A stretch of 64,000 nt of DNA from Paraburkholderia sp. (GCF_004298475.1 NZ_SCRP01000033.1:1-64000), one strand, 5' to 3'; counted from the first letter of the stretch, positions 53,047 to 62,084 are shown. A program made the numbers and translations. The notes: generated by a model from the letters alone, not told the origin.

Positions 53047-53061
53047 TTGAGCAACGCTCAA
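53047..53061. promoter_or_regulatory. Candidate operator TTGAGC-N3-GCTCAA
   Basis: TTGAGCAACGCTCAA, a perfect inverted repeat, lies in the 288-base region between liuA and the divergent TetR gene, about 90 bases before the regulator's start. Size and symmetry suit a TetR dimer. Assignment to this regulator is inferred. Confidence 0.6.
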
Positions 53062-53151
53062 ATTCATCTATCCGGGCAAAACGCTTGCCTGATCCGCAAA
53101 AATTCATCAATAATAAGCCGCAATTCCGCCATAAACTGACCAACACTCAAC

Positions 53152-53898
53152 ATGCAGGCCGCAACCAGAACCGCCCTGCCCGCCTCGCGCCGGCAGCCCG
53201 CCGGGCGCAAGTCGCAGCAGCGCGTGAAGGAGATCCTTCAAGCCGGCCGCGACGTGTTCTCCGAAAAGGGCTACGAGCGCGCAACCACGGCCGAGATCGC
53301 GCAGCGGCTCGGCGTATCCGAAGCCACCGTGTTCAGCTACTTTCGCGGCAAGCGCGAACTCTGCGCGCGCGTTATCGGCGACTGGTATGACGAATCGATC
53401 GAAGCAATCGAGGCGGGGCTGCCGCGCGACGGCACCGTGCGGCAGCAGTTTGCTTTCATCGTGCGCATGCATCTGCGCCTGATGCTCGAAAGCGGCACGG
53501 GCATCTGCGCGCTGGTGCTCTCCGAGGGCCGCACGCGCCATCACGACCTGAGCGAAGCACTCACCGAAATGCAGCGCCGCTACACCGCGCCGCTCATGCG
53601 CGTGCTCGCGCGCGGCCAGGATAGCGGCCAGATCCGCAACGACATACCGCTGCGCCTCCTGCGCTCGCTGATCTTCGGGCCGATGGAGCACGTCCTCTGG
53701 GATGCGGCGCTCGGCAACCGTCGCACCGATATCGAAGCCACTGCGCAGCGGCTCATCGACGTGCTGTGGGCCGCGCTGCAGCCGCCCAATATCGAGCTGG
53801 CCGCACTCGCGCAATTCAGCCAGGACGTGGGCGAAGCCATGCACAGGCTTGAGAGCGCGCGCACGGCGGGCAAGGCGGGCGACACCACGCCCCGCTAA
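53152..53898 (+). CDS. TetR-family regulator next to the liu operon (LiuQ candidate)
   Basis: A 248-residue TetR protein. DNA-binding domain at ~25-75: QRVKEILQAGRDVFSEKGYERATTAEIAQRLGVSEATVFSYFRGKRELCARVI. The rest is a helical ligand domain. The divergent position beside liuABCD matches the TetR-type regulator LiuQ, described from comparative genomics for beta-proteobacterial branched-chain amino acid genes. Identity is inferred. Confidence 0.88.
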   Translation: MQAATRTALPASRRQPAGRKSQQRVKEILQAGRDVFSEKGYERATTAEIAQRLGVSEATVFSYFRGKRELCARVIGDWYDESIEAIEAGLPRDGTVRQQFAFIVRMHLRLMLESGTGICALVLSEGRTRHHDLSEALTEMQRRYTAPLMRVLARGQDSGQIRNDIPLRLLRSLIFGPMEHVLWDAALGNRRTDIEATAQRLIDVLWAALQPPNIELAALAQFSQDVGEAMHRLESARTAGKAGDTTPR

Positions 53899-53946
53899 AT
53901 CTGCCGTACGCTGGCGGCTATCCTCCCGCCGCCGCGCACCGCAGCC

Positions 53947-54957
53947 ATGACCCGAACGCTCACCGCCCCGATCGCCTCCCGCTTCGCCTCGCTCGCGCTC
54001 TCGCATCTCACGCGCGAATATCCGAACAAGCTCACGCACTCACTGGCCGGTCCAGCGGACGTGCAAGGGCCGCGTGCGTTGCATCCGGTGTTTTACGGCA
54101 GCTACGACTGGCATTCGTGCGTGCATGGCTACTGGCTGATTGCGCGTCTGCTCGCGCGATTTCCGGATCTGCCCGAAGCGCCGCACATCGTCGAGGTGAT
54201 CGACGAACACTTCACCGACGAGAAAATGGCTGGCGAGCGCGCCTATCTCGACCTGCCGCACAACCGCAGCTTCGAGCGACCCTATGGCTGGGCGTGGCTG
54301 CTCGCGCTCGCAAGCCAGCTCGATGCGATGAAAACGCCGCAAACTACACGCTGGGCGCGCACGCTCGCACCGCTCACGCTTGCATTCGTCGAGCGTTTCG
54401 AGGCATTTTTGCCGAAGGCGACGTACCCCATCCGCGTGGGCACGCACTTCAACACGGCATTTGCGTTGACACTCGCGCTGGCATTCGCGCGGCAGACCGC
54501 CCGGGACGGGCTGGCGAGGTTAATCGAGCAAACCGCGCGGCGCTGGTATCAGAACGATGCCGGGTGCCAGGCCTGGGAGCCTTCAGGCGACGAGTTTCTC
54601 TCGCCAGCGCTGATGGAAGCCGTGCTGATGAGCCACGTGCTGCCCGCCGCCGAATTCGCCAGCTGGTTCGCCGCCTTTCTGCCGGATCTGGCCGCGCGCC
54701 AGCCAGGCACGCTCTTCACGCCAGCCACGGTCACGGATCGCACAGATGGAAAAATCGCGCACCTGGACGGCCTCAACCTGAGCCGCGCGTGGTGCCAGCG
54801 CACGCTCGCGCGCACGTTGTCGCCTGACGATGCGCGCGCAGCCGTATTGCGCGAAGCCGCGCAGACCCATCTGCAAAGCGCACTCGAACACGTCGCGGAA
54901 GATTACATGGGCGAGCACTGGCTCGCTTCTTTCGCGACGCTTGCGCTCGAAGCGTGA
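53947..54957 (+). CDS. DUF2891-family protein
   Basis: A 336-residue soluble protein. GSYDWHSCVHGYWLIARLLARFPDLPEAP, FERPYGWAWLLALASQLD and WYQNDAGCQAWEPSGDEFLSPALMEAVLMS are the DUF2891 hallmarks, an alpha/alpha-barrel-like family with conserved His/Asp/Trp suggestive of a carbohydrate-related enzyme. Function unknown. It follows the TetR gene by 48 bases. Confidence 0.88.
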   Translation: MTRTLTAPIASRFASLALSHLTREYPNKLTHSLAGPADVQGPRALHPVFYGSYDWHSCVHGYWLIARLLARFPDLPEAPHIVEVIDEHFTDEKMAGERAYLDLPHNRSFERPYGWAWLLALASQLDAMKTPQTTRWARTLAPLTLAFVERFEAFLPKATYPIRVGTHFNTAFALTLALAFARQTARDGLARLIEQTARRWYQNDAGCQAWEPSGDEFLSPALMEAVLMSHVLPAAEFASWFAAFLPDLAARQPGTLFTPATVTDRTDGKIAHLDGLNLSRAWCQRTLARTLSPDDARAAVLREAAQTHLQSALEHVAEDYMGEHWLASFATLALEA

Positions 54958-55255
54958 ACGCCTGAGGGTTCGCTGCAGCGCAGCGCCGCATAGGCCGCAT
55001 TCAGCGCGCGCGCCTGCACGACCAATCGCCGCACAGGCGTCATCGAATTGTTACTGGCGCTATCCTTGCTCACACGAACCCGCAAACCCATGTGGCCCAA
55101 AAGCGGGCATTCGCGGCACCCACGCGCCAGGCACTTGTAACAACTCGAAAAATCAGTGCAATCCACGTAATTGCATTGGTACGCGCGATGTCATAGCGTT
55201 CGATTATTAACGAGTGGACGCGTCCGCGTCCCAGGCATCCGTTCTGGAGAAAGTT
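54958..55255. other. Gap of about 300 bases, no gene recognised
   Basis: Precedes the exported Tyr/Pro-rich protein and presumably holds its promoter. The short frames have no supporting start signals. Confidence 0.35.
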
Positions 55256-55645
55256 GTGAACAGGTCAAAAGTGATCCTCGGGGCCATTGCGACCGCCATC
55301 GCGTGTGCGAGCGGCGCAGCCCATGCGGCGCGTTGGGCCGTCGGGGTGGGCGTCGGCGCGCCCTGGTACTACCCGGCGCCTTATTACTACGCACCGGGGC
55401 CGGTCATCGTCGCACCTCCTCCGGAACCGCCTACCTGGATCGAGCAAGGTCAGCCGCCATACAGTCCCGCCGATGAGGCGTATTCGCAGTATCAGCAAGG
55501 TCCGGCGGGCGCGGAAAACGATCCTGAAGCCGATAACAGCGACACCTGGTATTACTGCGACGCATCGCGGACCTACTACCCGTATGTGAAGCAGTGTGCG
55601 TCGGGCTGGCGTCCGGTTCCCGCCCAACCCGCTCCCGAGGACTAA
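55256..55645 (+). CDS. Exported Tyr/Pro-rich envelope protein
   Basis: A 129-residue protein with signal peptide (MNRSKVILGAIATAIACASGAAHA). The mature part is Tyr/Pro-rich (GAPWYYPAPYYYAPGPVIVAPPPEPPTWIEQ) and ends with DTWYYCDASRTYYPYVKQCASGWRPVPAQP, a two-Cys module seen in many beta-proteobacterial exported proteins. GTG start with GGAGA 5 bases upstream. Followed by the glycine-zipper lipoprotein gene after 26 bases, so probably one operon. Confidence 0.85.
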   Translation: MNRSKVILGAIATAIACASGAAHAARWAVGVGVGAPWYYPAPYYYAPGPVIVAPPPEPPTWIEQGQPPYSPADEAYSQYQQGPAGAENDPEADNSDTWYYCDASRTYYPYVKQCASGWRPVPAQPAPED

Positions 55646-55671
55646 ACCTTCCAGACCGGATCGAGGTTCCA

Positions 55672-56163
55672 ATGAAAACGACCTACCTCGCGCTACTCGT
55701 CACCGCAGGTCTCGTCAGCGCATGCTCCGTCGTCCCCACCGGGCCGAGCGTGATGGCGCTGCCGGGTGCGGGCAAGACCTTCGACCAGTTCCGCGCCGAT
55801 GACGCGCAGTGCCGCGCGTTCGCCTTCCAGCAGGTGGGCGGCCAAACGACGAATCAGGCTGCGACCAATACCGCCGTGGGCAGCGCGGCGGTCGGCACGG
55901 CACTCGGCGCGGCAGCCGGCGCCGCGTTCGGCGGCGGCCGCGGTGCTGCGGTCGGCGCGGGCGCGGGGCTGCTGACGGGCAGCGCCGTCGGCATGGGCAA
56001 CGTCCAGGGGTCCTCCTTCGACATCCAGCGCCGCTTCGACTACGCGTACCTGCAATGCATGTACGCGAGCGGCAACCGCATCCCGGTTCAGGGCCGCATG
56101 ATGACGACGCCGATGCAGGGTACGCCGCGCTACATGCCGCCTCCGCCTCCGGGCGGGTGGTAA
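55672..56163 (+). CDS. Glycine-zipper lipoprotein
   Basis: A 163-residue protein. Lipobox LVSAC (Cys ~18); central glycine zipper (AVGSAAVGTALGAAAGAAFGGGRGAAVGAGAGLLTGSAVG, ~68-107); Pro-rich tail. Related to YMGG/Gly-zipper outer-membrane proteins, probably membrane-associated in the envelope. Function unknown. Confidence 0.87.
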   Translation: MKTTYLALLVTAGLVSACSVVPTGPSVMALPGAGKTFDQFRADDAQCRAFAFQQVGGQTTNQAATNTAVGSAAVGTALGAAAGAAFGGGRGAAVGAGAGLLTGSAVGMGNVQGSSFDIQRRFDYAYLQCMYASGNRIPVQGRMMTTPMQGTPRYMPPPPPGGW

Positions 56164-56176
56164 TGAGAGACCGTCT

Positions 56177-56213
56177 GCTTCGCGACCGTGGCTGAAATGC
56201 CCGATCGCGAAGC
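56177..56213. terminator. Hairpin between convergent genes
   Basis: GCTTCGCGA (56177-56185) and TCGCGAAGC (56205-56213) form a perfect 9-base stem with a 19-base loop, between the lipoprotein gene (+) and the penicillin-binding gene (-). There is no T-run, so terminator activity is uncertain. Confidence 0.4.
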
Positions 56214-56236
56214 GGCGTGCGCTGCGAGTGATCAGA

Positions 56237-59200
56237 CTACCGGATCGAGCCCCCCGCATCCGCGGACGGCTGCCATGAAACGTCGCGCGCCGCGCCCGTC
56301 TGCAAATCGTACATCGTCACCTGCAACCGGCCGCGCTTGACTTCGGGCTTCAATCCGCCAGGCGGCACACGACCCTCGAGCAACGGCTGCAACACAGGAG
56401 CGAGCGATTTGAGTAGTTGCACAGACAACGCACTCGTGAACGTATAGCGCGCCGCATACGGCTCGTGCACCCACGCCGTGAGCGTGCCGTAGAACCGGTC
56501 GCCGATCACGAATACGAAGGTCGCGGTGCGGTTCACCTTGCGCGATTCGATGAGCCGCGCACCCCGCGCATACACGTTGAAGCGCTGATCGCCCGTGCCG
56601 GTCTTGCCGTACACCTCCAGCGTGCGCCCGTCCTTGAAGGTCATGCCGCCGGCAAGGCGCCGCGCCGTGCCGCCTGCCACCACCGACGTCAGCATCTCGT
56701 GCACCACCTGCGTGATCTCCGGCGAGATGAGCGGTTGAGGCTTCGAATCGCCGTGCACGAAGCGCGTTTCGTAAGGCGTGCCGCGCGCGAAGTCGAGCGA
56801 CTCGAAGCTGTGCGTCGGCAGCTTCTGGCCGTCGCTCGCGATGAGGCCGATCAGGTTCGCAAGCGCCGCGGGCCGGTCGCCGGAAGCGCCAATCGCCGCG
56901 CCATACGAAGGCGTGATGTTCGCGAACGGGTAGCCGAGCGCGCGCCACGACTGGCCAATCGCATCGTAGGCGCGCAGTTCGATCATGTGGCGAATGCGCC
57001 GGTCCTGCGTCAAGTGGTATTTCGTTTTAAAGAGCCAGCGATACGTATAAAGGCGCACGTCCTTGCTGTCCTGCTGAATCTGGTCGAGCGTTGCTTCGGG
57101 ATGTGCACGCAGATAATTCAGCAGCCACAGTTCAAGAGGATGCACGCCCGCGATATAACCGCGGTCGTTCAGATTGAAACGATCGATGGCGTATTTGTCG
57201 TATTCCTTCGCGAGATCCCCGTCGTCGAGCCACTGGAACTTCGTCCCCTTCAGTTGCGCGCGCATCTGGGCGTCGAACCACGTCTGCGAGCCGTCCGGCA
57301 CCACGCTGCGCAGCACCGTCGCGATGCGCGCCGGACCTTTGCGCGTATGTTGCAACAGGATCGCCAGTTGATCGTCGGCGCTCTTGCCTTGATAGCGCGT
57401 GTAGAAGCGCTTCATATAGACCTGACTTTCGCCGTCGGCAAAGCGCGTGAGGTACGCGGTACGCACCTGCGGATTGTCGAGCCATTGCGCCGGCGGTCCC
57501 GAGGTCTGAATCATCTCGTAGCGAACGATATCGCGCATCAAACGCACGAACACGAGATTCACCGAATGCTGGAACGCGCGTTGCACCGTAAGGATCTGCG
57601 AGTTATCGTTCGAGTCGAAGTTGTTGAAGCTCTGCGCGCCGCCGCCGGTATAGAACGTTTCGCCCGGATTCGCCGAGTATTTGCGCTCGACCGCCGCTTC
57701 GAGCATCGAATGCAGCGAGCGATCATCCGTCTTCGACAAATAGTCGAGCGCCCAGCGCGTCAACACATCGGACGGATCGGGCTGGATCGCGCGCAGTTCC
57801 TTCGCGCTGAGCGCGCCGTACTGCGCATGCAGGTCGCTCACGATCTGCAGGTACGTAACGAGCGTGCGCAGCTTGGCCGTCGAGCCGAGATTCATGCGCG
57901 CACCGGAATTGATGTCGAACGGCTGGTTCACGCTGTCCGTCTGCACGCGCACAAGGTTTTCGCCGTTGCGCCGCTCGAAAAGCGTAAAGCTGTAGGCGAT
58001 CTTCGACGGATCGTCGGCGGGCCTGAGCATTTCGAAGCCCACCAGCCCCGCTTTTTGCGCGCCATCCTTCGTCATCGCATCGGCGAGACGCTCGTTCACG
58101 GCCTGCTGCACGCTTTCGTCGAGCGTCGCGGTCGCGCTGACGTCGAGGCGGTCGAGATCGTAAAGCGTCTTCAGTCCGAGCGTCTGCATCAGTTGCGTGC
58201 GCAGCGACAGCACCGCCTTGCGCTCCAGATACGACGCGGCGACATGCTGCGGCTTCGTGCGGTCGAGCGTGAGCGTCGTGCCAAGCGCCGCGTCGCGCAG
58301 CGCGGGCGTGATGACGCCGCCGCTCGCGAGCAGGCGCAGATAACTATCGGTGAGCTTCGCGAGCGCGGGATTGTCGTGTACGAGGAAGTAAGACGGCGCG
58401 CGCTGCGCGATCAGCAGCGAGAGCACCTGGCGGAAGGCGAGCGCCTGCTCGGCGAGGGTCGCCGACGACACCGGTTCGCGCAGGATGGCATTGACTTCGC
58501 GGAAGTCGCGGCCGTACCACGCGGCGAGGCCGTCGCCGATGCCGTTCACTTCACCGATGCCCGCCTTCGCCGAAAGCGGCACGGAATTCAGATAGCGGAC
58601 CAGGATGCGCTGACGCGCAGCCATGGTCTGCGGGCCGTCGAGATACGCGCGCACCGAAGCCGACGCGATCTGCCGCAGCTTTTCGGGCGGCGTCGCGGTG
58701 CGGCCGCCATCCGAATGGCGGAATTTCTCGATCTGCGTGGCGAGCGTGCTGCCGCCCGGCGTCTGCTGATGCCGGTTCAGAAGGCGTGCGCCCTGATCGA
58801 CGAGCGCGCGGCTAAAACGGCCCCAATCGATGGCCGGATTGCGATTCGGCTGATCTTCGGCGAGCAGGTATTTGTCTTCGATAAAGAGCAGCGAGTCGCG
58901 CACGAGCGGCGGCACGGCATTGAAATTCTCGTAGGCGCGCTGCGGATAGCGCGTATGAAACAGCAGCGTGCCGTCGGTGTCGCGCAGCATGAAGCCGGCC
59001 TGATCCTTTTCTTCATACGGCACGAAGAGCCCTTCGTCCGCCAGCGCCATCATGCGCTCCGAATCGCGCGCCTGGGCGGCAACGGCAAAGCCGCGCGCCG
59101 TGAGCCGCCGCTCGAACGCGGGCAGCTCCGCGTAGCCGAGCCGCACGTCGTAAGGCCCATTCGTCGTGGGAAAACGGATGTTGTGGCTTGGGCCGCTTTC

Positions 59201-59404
59201 GACGGCGAAGCCGATGTCGCGCGTGAGTTCGGAAAGATAGTGCGCCTGCAGGCGTGACGTGTCGATTTCGATCTGCACGATGCGCGCGATGATGACGATC
59301 GCGGCAAGCAACGTGACGACGAAGCCCCACTTGACCCACCGCCAAAGTGAGGCCACACCCACACCGAAGGTGCGAAATGGAAAGCGGATCGACGGGCGGT
59401 TCAT
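56237..59404 (-). CDS. Large class A penicillin-binding protein (transglycosylase/transpeptidase)
   Basis: A 1055-residue bifunctional peptidoglycan synthase. One N-terminal membrane helix (~25-45). The GT51 domain has catalytic Glu176 in FIEDKYLL and GGSTLATQIEK (217-227). The transpeptidase domain has SxxK as STAK (Ser508-Lys511), an SVN motif after a QRAFQH helix, and KTGTGD near residue 960. Longer than standard PBP1A/1B (~750-850), with inserted segments between the transpeptidase motifs. Monocistronic. Periplasmic active sites. Confidence 0.9.
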   Translation of the reverse strand: MNRPSIRFPFRTFGVGVASLWRWVKWGFVVTLLAAIVIIARIVQIEIDTSRLQAHYLSELTRDIGFAVESGPSHNIRFPTTNGPYDVRLGYAELPAFERRLTARGFAVAAQARDSERMMALADEGLFVPYEEKDQAGFMLRDTDGTLLFHTRYPQRAYENFNAVPPLVRDSLLFIEDKYLLAEDQPNRNPAIDWGRFSRALVDQGARLLNRHQQTPGGSTLATQIEKFRHSDGGRTATPPEKLRQIASASVRAYLDGPQTMAARQRILVRYLNSVPLSAKAGIGEVNGIGDGLAAWYGRDFREVNAILREPVSSATLAEQALAFRQVLSLLIAQRAPSYFLVHDNPALAKLTDSYLRLLASGGVITPALRDAALGTTLTLDRTKPQHVAASYLERKAVLSLRTQLMQTLGLKTLYDLDRLDVSATATLDESVQQAVNERLADAMTKDGAQKAGLVGFEMLRPADDPSKIAYSFTLFERRNGENLVRVQTDSVNQPFDINSGARMNLGSTAKLRTLVTYLQIVSDLHAQYGALSAKELRAIQPDPSDVLTRWALDYLSKTDDRSLHSMLEAAVERKYSANPGETFYTGGGAQSFNNFDSNDNSQILTVQRAFQHSVNLVFVRLMRDIVRYEMIQTSGPPAQWLDNPQVRTAYLTRFADGESQVYMKRFYTRYQGKSADDQLAILLQHTRKGPARIATVLRSVVPDGSQTWFDAQMRAQLKGTKFQWLDDGDLAKEYDKYAIDRFNLNDRGYIAGVHPLELWLLNYLRAHPEATLDQIQQDSKDVRLYTYRWLFKTKYHLTQDRRIRHMIELRAYDAIGQSWRALGYPFANITPSYGAAIGASGDRPAALANLIGLIASDGQKLPTHSFESLDFARGTPYETRFVHGDSKPQPLISPEITQVVHEMLTSVVAGGTARRLAGGMTFKDGRTLEVYGKTGTGDQRFNVYARGARLIESRKVNRTATFVFVIGDRFYGTLTAWVHEPYAARYTFTSALSVQLLKSLAPVLQPLLEGRVPPGGLKPEVKRGRLQVTMYDLQTGAARDVSWQPSADAGGSIR

Positions 59405-59649
59405 GCGTAGTCTCCCTGACGTCTCGCCAGATCACGGAACGGCACCTGTTTTATAGTCTATCTCGCTATGTCGGAACGCGTACGGCGTTATGTTGGCGTC
59501 CACTCCGACAGTCGCAACCCCGCAACAGTCATGCCCGTGCCGCCCGCGCGGCCCCCGGACACGTCACGATGCCGACATAATGTATGGCCGCCGTATAGCC
59601 CGCCGCGCCCCCGAGCGGGCCACGCCGCGCGCCGCCCCACAGGAGAAAC

Positions 59650-59982
59650 ATGAAGTATTCCGCCCTGCCGCTTGTCTTCACGCTCACGCTCGGCGCGTGC
59701 GCCTGGTTCCAGAGCAACCCGGATTCGGGCCAGCCGGTGATCGACACGACAACCCACCGGTCGGTCCACGACGTGATCGAGTGCCTGACGGCCCAGGCGG
59801 GACAGCACGGCGCGAGTTTTCGCACGCGTGCGCTACCGCAGGGCGAAATGCTCGAATTCGGTGACTCGAACGTCATCAAGGTGCGCGCCGACCAGGGCGT
59901 CACCACCTACCGCTTCTACGCGGGTAAACGCCACGCGTCGAATCTCTGGATCGAGGGCGCGAGCAAGATCTGCGCGCCCTGA
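59650..59982 (+). CDS. Small lipoprotein, 110 residues
   Basis: MKYSALPLVFTLTLGACAWFQ: signal and lipobox LGAC (Cys ~17). The mature part has SVHDVIECLTAQAGQHGASFRTRALPQGEMLEFGDSNVIKVRADQGVTTYRFYAG, with two further Cys (ECL, KICAP). Recurs in Burkholderiaceae as an uncharacterised lipoprotein. AGGAGA ribosome binding site. Confidence 0.82.
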   Translation: MKYSALPLVFTLTLGACAWFQSNPDSGQPVIDTTTHRSVHDVIECLTAQAGQHGASFRTRALPQGEMLEFGDSNVIKVRADQGVTTYRFYAGKRHASNLWIEGASKICAP

Positions 59983-60143
59983 TCCGGCATCGGCAGATAC
60001 CCTGGGCGGAATACGATTTACATACTTTTACGGACGTAACGCCGTGTAGCATCGCGACACATTTTGGCTGCCGGTTTTAAGAATCGTTTAAGTCTTGGCC
60101 AGCATCATCGGCCGGACCAAATAACACCCAGCAGGAGGAACGC

Positions 60144-60428
60144 GTGAAGAGTTCTGATCCGATGACCCAGGAACGATTCAATCCGCAGCAGGCGGCCGTG
60201 AAGCCGGCGAAGCGCACGATCCTGCGACGGCTGCTGAGCCATCACGAACTCGCAACCCTGTTGCTGCTGCTGCACGCGCCCATCGACGCATCCGCCAAAC
60301 CCGAGATTCCGATGCTCCAGGAAGCCGGCCTCGTCGAGCAGGTGCCGTGCAGCGCTTCGGGCGCGGCGAAAATCCGGCTCACGTCGGCGGGCAACGCCGT
60401 GCTCCAGGGGCTCGGGCTCGCACGCTGA
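60144..60428 (+). CDS. Hypothetical protein, 94 residues
   Basis: GTG start with AGGAGGAA 6 bases upstream. The sequence after ~20 looks like a small winged-helix-type fold (RRLLSHHELATLLLLLHAPIDASAKPEIPMLQEAGLVEQVPCSASGAAKIRLTSAGNAVLQGLGL), similar to MarR/PadR-like cores, but no family is certain. Terminated by the hairpin at 60461. Confidence 0.75.
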   Translation: MKSSDPMTQERFNPQQAAVKPAKRTILRRLLSHHELATLLLLLHAPIDASAKPEIPMLQEAGLVEQVPCSASGAAKIRLTSAGNAVLQGLGLAR

Positions 60429-60460
60429 CGCCAGCGCAAACCCGCGCGAACGGAAGAAAA

Positions 60461-60497
60461 ACCGGCGGTGCGCGTTAAGCGCACCGCCGGTTTTTTT
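60461..60497 (+). terminator. Intrinsic terminator
   Basis: ACCGGCGGTGCGC (60461-60473), loop GTTAA, GCGCACCGCCGGT (60479-60491), then a seven-T run. It ends the gene at 60428. The 5' AAAAA lets it also stop the convergent regulator gene on the minus strand. Confidence 0.92.
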
Positions 60498-60521
60498 GCG
60501 CTGCTGAAATGGACGCGTGCG

Positions 60522-61253
60522 TCAGGCTGCGCCGGATTCGTCCACGCCCGCATCGTGCGCGAGGCCCATCAGCCGATAGCCGGTCCGATAGACGGGCTCC
60601 AACTGGAAGCCGTTCGGTTCGTCGATATCCAGCAGCACGCGCAGCCGCGATACGTGGCTGTCGATCGTGCGCGTGGGCGTACACAAGTCGCGTCCCCACA
60701 CCATCGTGTAGATATGGCGACGCGACAGCACCCGCCCGACGTTCGCGAAGAAGAGCAACGCGAGCTGATACTGCGTGCTCGAAAGCGCAACCGGCTTGCC
60801 GCGAACGAAGACCATCTGGCAACGCGTGTCGAACCGGTATGGGCCGACCAGGAGTGTGATGTCGTCGTAGCGTTCCGGAAACACACGCCGCAGCAGTGCG
60901 TTGACGCGCGCGGAGAACACCAGCGGACACACCGGCAGGCTCACGTAGTCGTCGGCGCCCATGGCGAACGCGCGCACGATGCTGTCCTCCGAAGTGTCCT
61001 CCGACGCGAACAGGACGGGTATCTGGCTACCGCCCGGGACACGCGCCGTCTTGAGCACCGCCTTGCGCACCGCAGGGGCCGAGAGCCGCGTGCCTTGCCA
61101 GTCGAGCACCAGCATGTCGAGCGTCGATGCAGCAAGCGCTTTGGAAAGAACAGGCCAGTCGCTGAACGGCACACATGTGTGCCCGCACTGAGCGAGCGCA
61201 CACGCGATTTGTCCGCGTTGCGTCTCGTTACGATGAAGGACCGCGATACGCAT
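60522..61253 (-). CDS. OmpR/PhoB-type orphan response regulator
   Basis: A 243-residue protein. The N-terminal ~118 residues are receiver-like (MRIAVLHRNETQRGQIACALAQCGH; Asp51 in MLVLDWQG as the phospho-acceptor; GADDYVSLPVCP, where the usual KP Lys is replaced by LP). The C-terminal wHTH reads GKPVALSSTQYQLALLFFANVGRVLSRRHIYTMVWG...TIDSHVSRLRVLLD. No sensor kinase is adjacent. The changed Lys and weak acidic pocket suggest phosphorylation-independent action. Confidence 0.88.
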   Translation of the reverse strand: MRIAVLHRNETQRGQIACALAQCGHTCVPFSDWPVLSKALAASTLDMLVLDWQGTRLSAPAVRKAVLKTARVPGGSQIPVLFASEDTSEDSIVRAFAMGADDYVSLPVCPLVFSARVNALLRRVFPERYDDITLLVGPYRFDTRCQMVFVRGKPVALSSTQYQLALLFFANVGRVLSRRHIYTMVWGRDLCTPTRTIDSHVSRLRVLLDIDEPNGFQLEPVYRTGYRLMGLAHDAGVDESGAA

Positions 61254-61437
61254 TTAGACCGCCTGTTCGATAAGGTGATTAATCGATCGCATTCTGTGGA
61301 TAACCGGGTCATTCGGCTATGAGAGCAATCCGATTTCGTGAGGCGGGTTTACCACGGTCTCGCGCCTGCGGGATTGAGCGCTCCGCAACGCCATTGCATG
61401 CGTTGCACGCGCTGTACGGCGTCTGACTTTGTGTCTG

Positions 61438-61572
61438 TTAAAGCGACGCTTCCTGAATCGTCCCGGTGGCGATTGCGCGTTCGATCAGCACACGATGCGT
61501 GCCGTCCTCGGCAAGGCTCGCACAGAACTGCTCCGTCTTGCCGCCTACATTGAAATCGAAGTTCTGTATCAA
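61438..61572 (-). CDS. Small hypothetical protein, 44 residues, TTG start
   Basis: Reads MIQNFDFNVGGKTEQFCASLAEDG...HRVLIERAIATGTIQEASL. Starts at TTG 61572, with GGGAG 6-7 bases upstream on the minus strand. Codon choice matches its neighbours. It is downstream of the DoxX gene on the same strand. No family recognised; the frame is also open upstream, so it could be the tail of a longer, decayed gene. Confidence 0.5.
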   Translation of the reverse strand: MIQNFDFNVGGKTEQFCASLAEDGTHRVLIERAIATGTIQEASL

Positions 61573-61601
61573 GGCATGCTCCCTTTCCACCCGGCGAATT
61601 C

Positions 61602-61661
61602 CGGCTTTAAACGCGCTGGGTTTAAATGCGCTGGCCTTAACCGCGCCTGGCTTTAACCGCG
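61602..61661. repeat. Four imperfect 15-base tandem repeats after the DoxX gene
   Basis: GGCTTTAAACGCGCT, GGGTTTAAATGCGCT, GGCCTTAACCGCGCC, GGCTTTAACCGCGCC follow each other and run into the end of the DoxX gene. Each unit has a TTTAAA/TTAACC core. Possibly replication-slippage derived. Confidence 0.7.
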
Positions 61662-62084
61662 CCGCCCGCCGTGCGTCTCACGCATTGCGTCGATGGAGGC
61701 TCGCCCCGCGCCGGTCACCATCAGCAGCAGGAAACCGCCTGCAATCGCAATGTTCTTCCAGAAGTGAACGACCGCGTCCTGCTGCTGCACGGCGTCGGTG
61801 ATGTTCCAGAAATCGTGGCCGAAAACCGCCGTGACGATGGTGTACACGGCCAGCAGAAAACCCACTGCACGCGTGCGCACGCCGATCACGAGCGCGATGC
61901 CGCCGAGCAGTTCGACCGCGACTGCAACCGGCGCGGCGATCGGCGCGTAAGGAACCCCCTTCGTGTGCAGATAGCCCATGAAGCCCGCGTAACCGAGCAG
62001 CTTCATCGCGCCGCCCCACAGGAACAGGACAGCAAGCGCAATGCGGGCGATGAAGATGACCAGGGATTCAGCGGTTCGCGTCAC
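61653..62084 (-). CDS. DoxX-family membrane protein
   Basis: A 143-residue protein with four membrane helices: ESLVIFIARIALAVLFLWGGAMKLLGYAGFMGYL, VAVAVELLGGIALVIGVRTRAVGFLLAVYTIVTAVFGHDFW and NIAIAGGFLLLMVTGAGRASID are the DoxX pattern. The GTG start at 62084 has GGAG 6 bases upstream; the longer reading adds a non-family N-terminus. Function in redox or membrane homeostasis is likely but unproven. Confidence 0.88.
   Translation of the reverse strand: MTRTAESLVIFIARIALAVLFLWGGAMKLLGYAGFMGYLHTKGVPYAPIAAPVAVAVELLGGIALVIGVRTRAVGFLLAVYTIVTAVFGHDFWNITDAVQQQDAVVHFWKNIAIAGGFLLLMVTGAGRASIDAMRETHGGRRG

Noticed and set aside
56417-59257. 946-codon open frame antisense to the penicillin-binding protein
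   Set aside because: Arg/His-rich shadow frame; the minus-strand gene has all GT51 and transpeptidase motifs.
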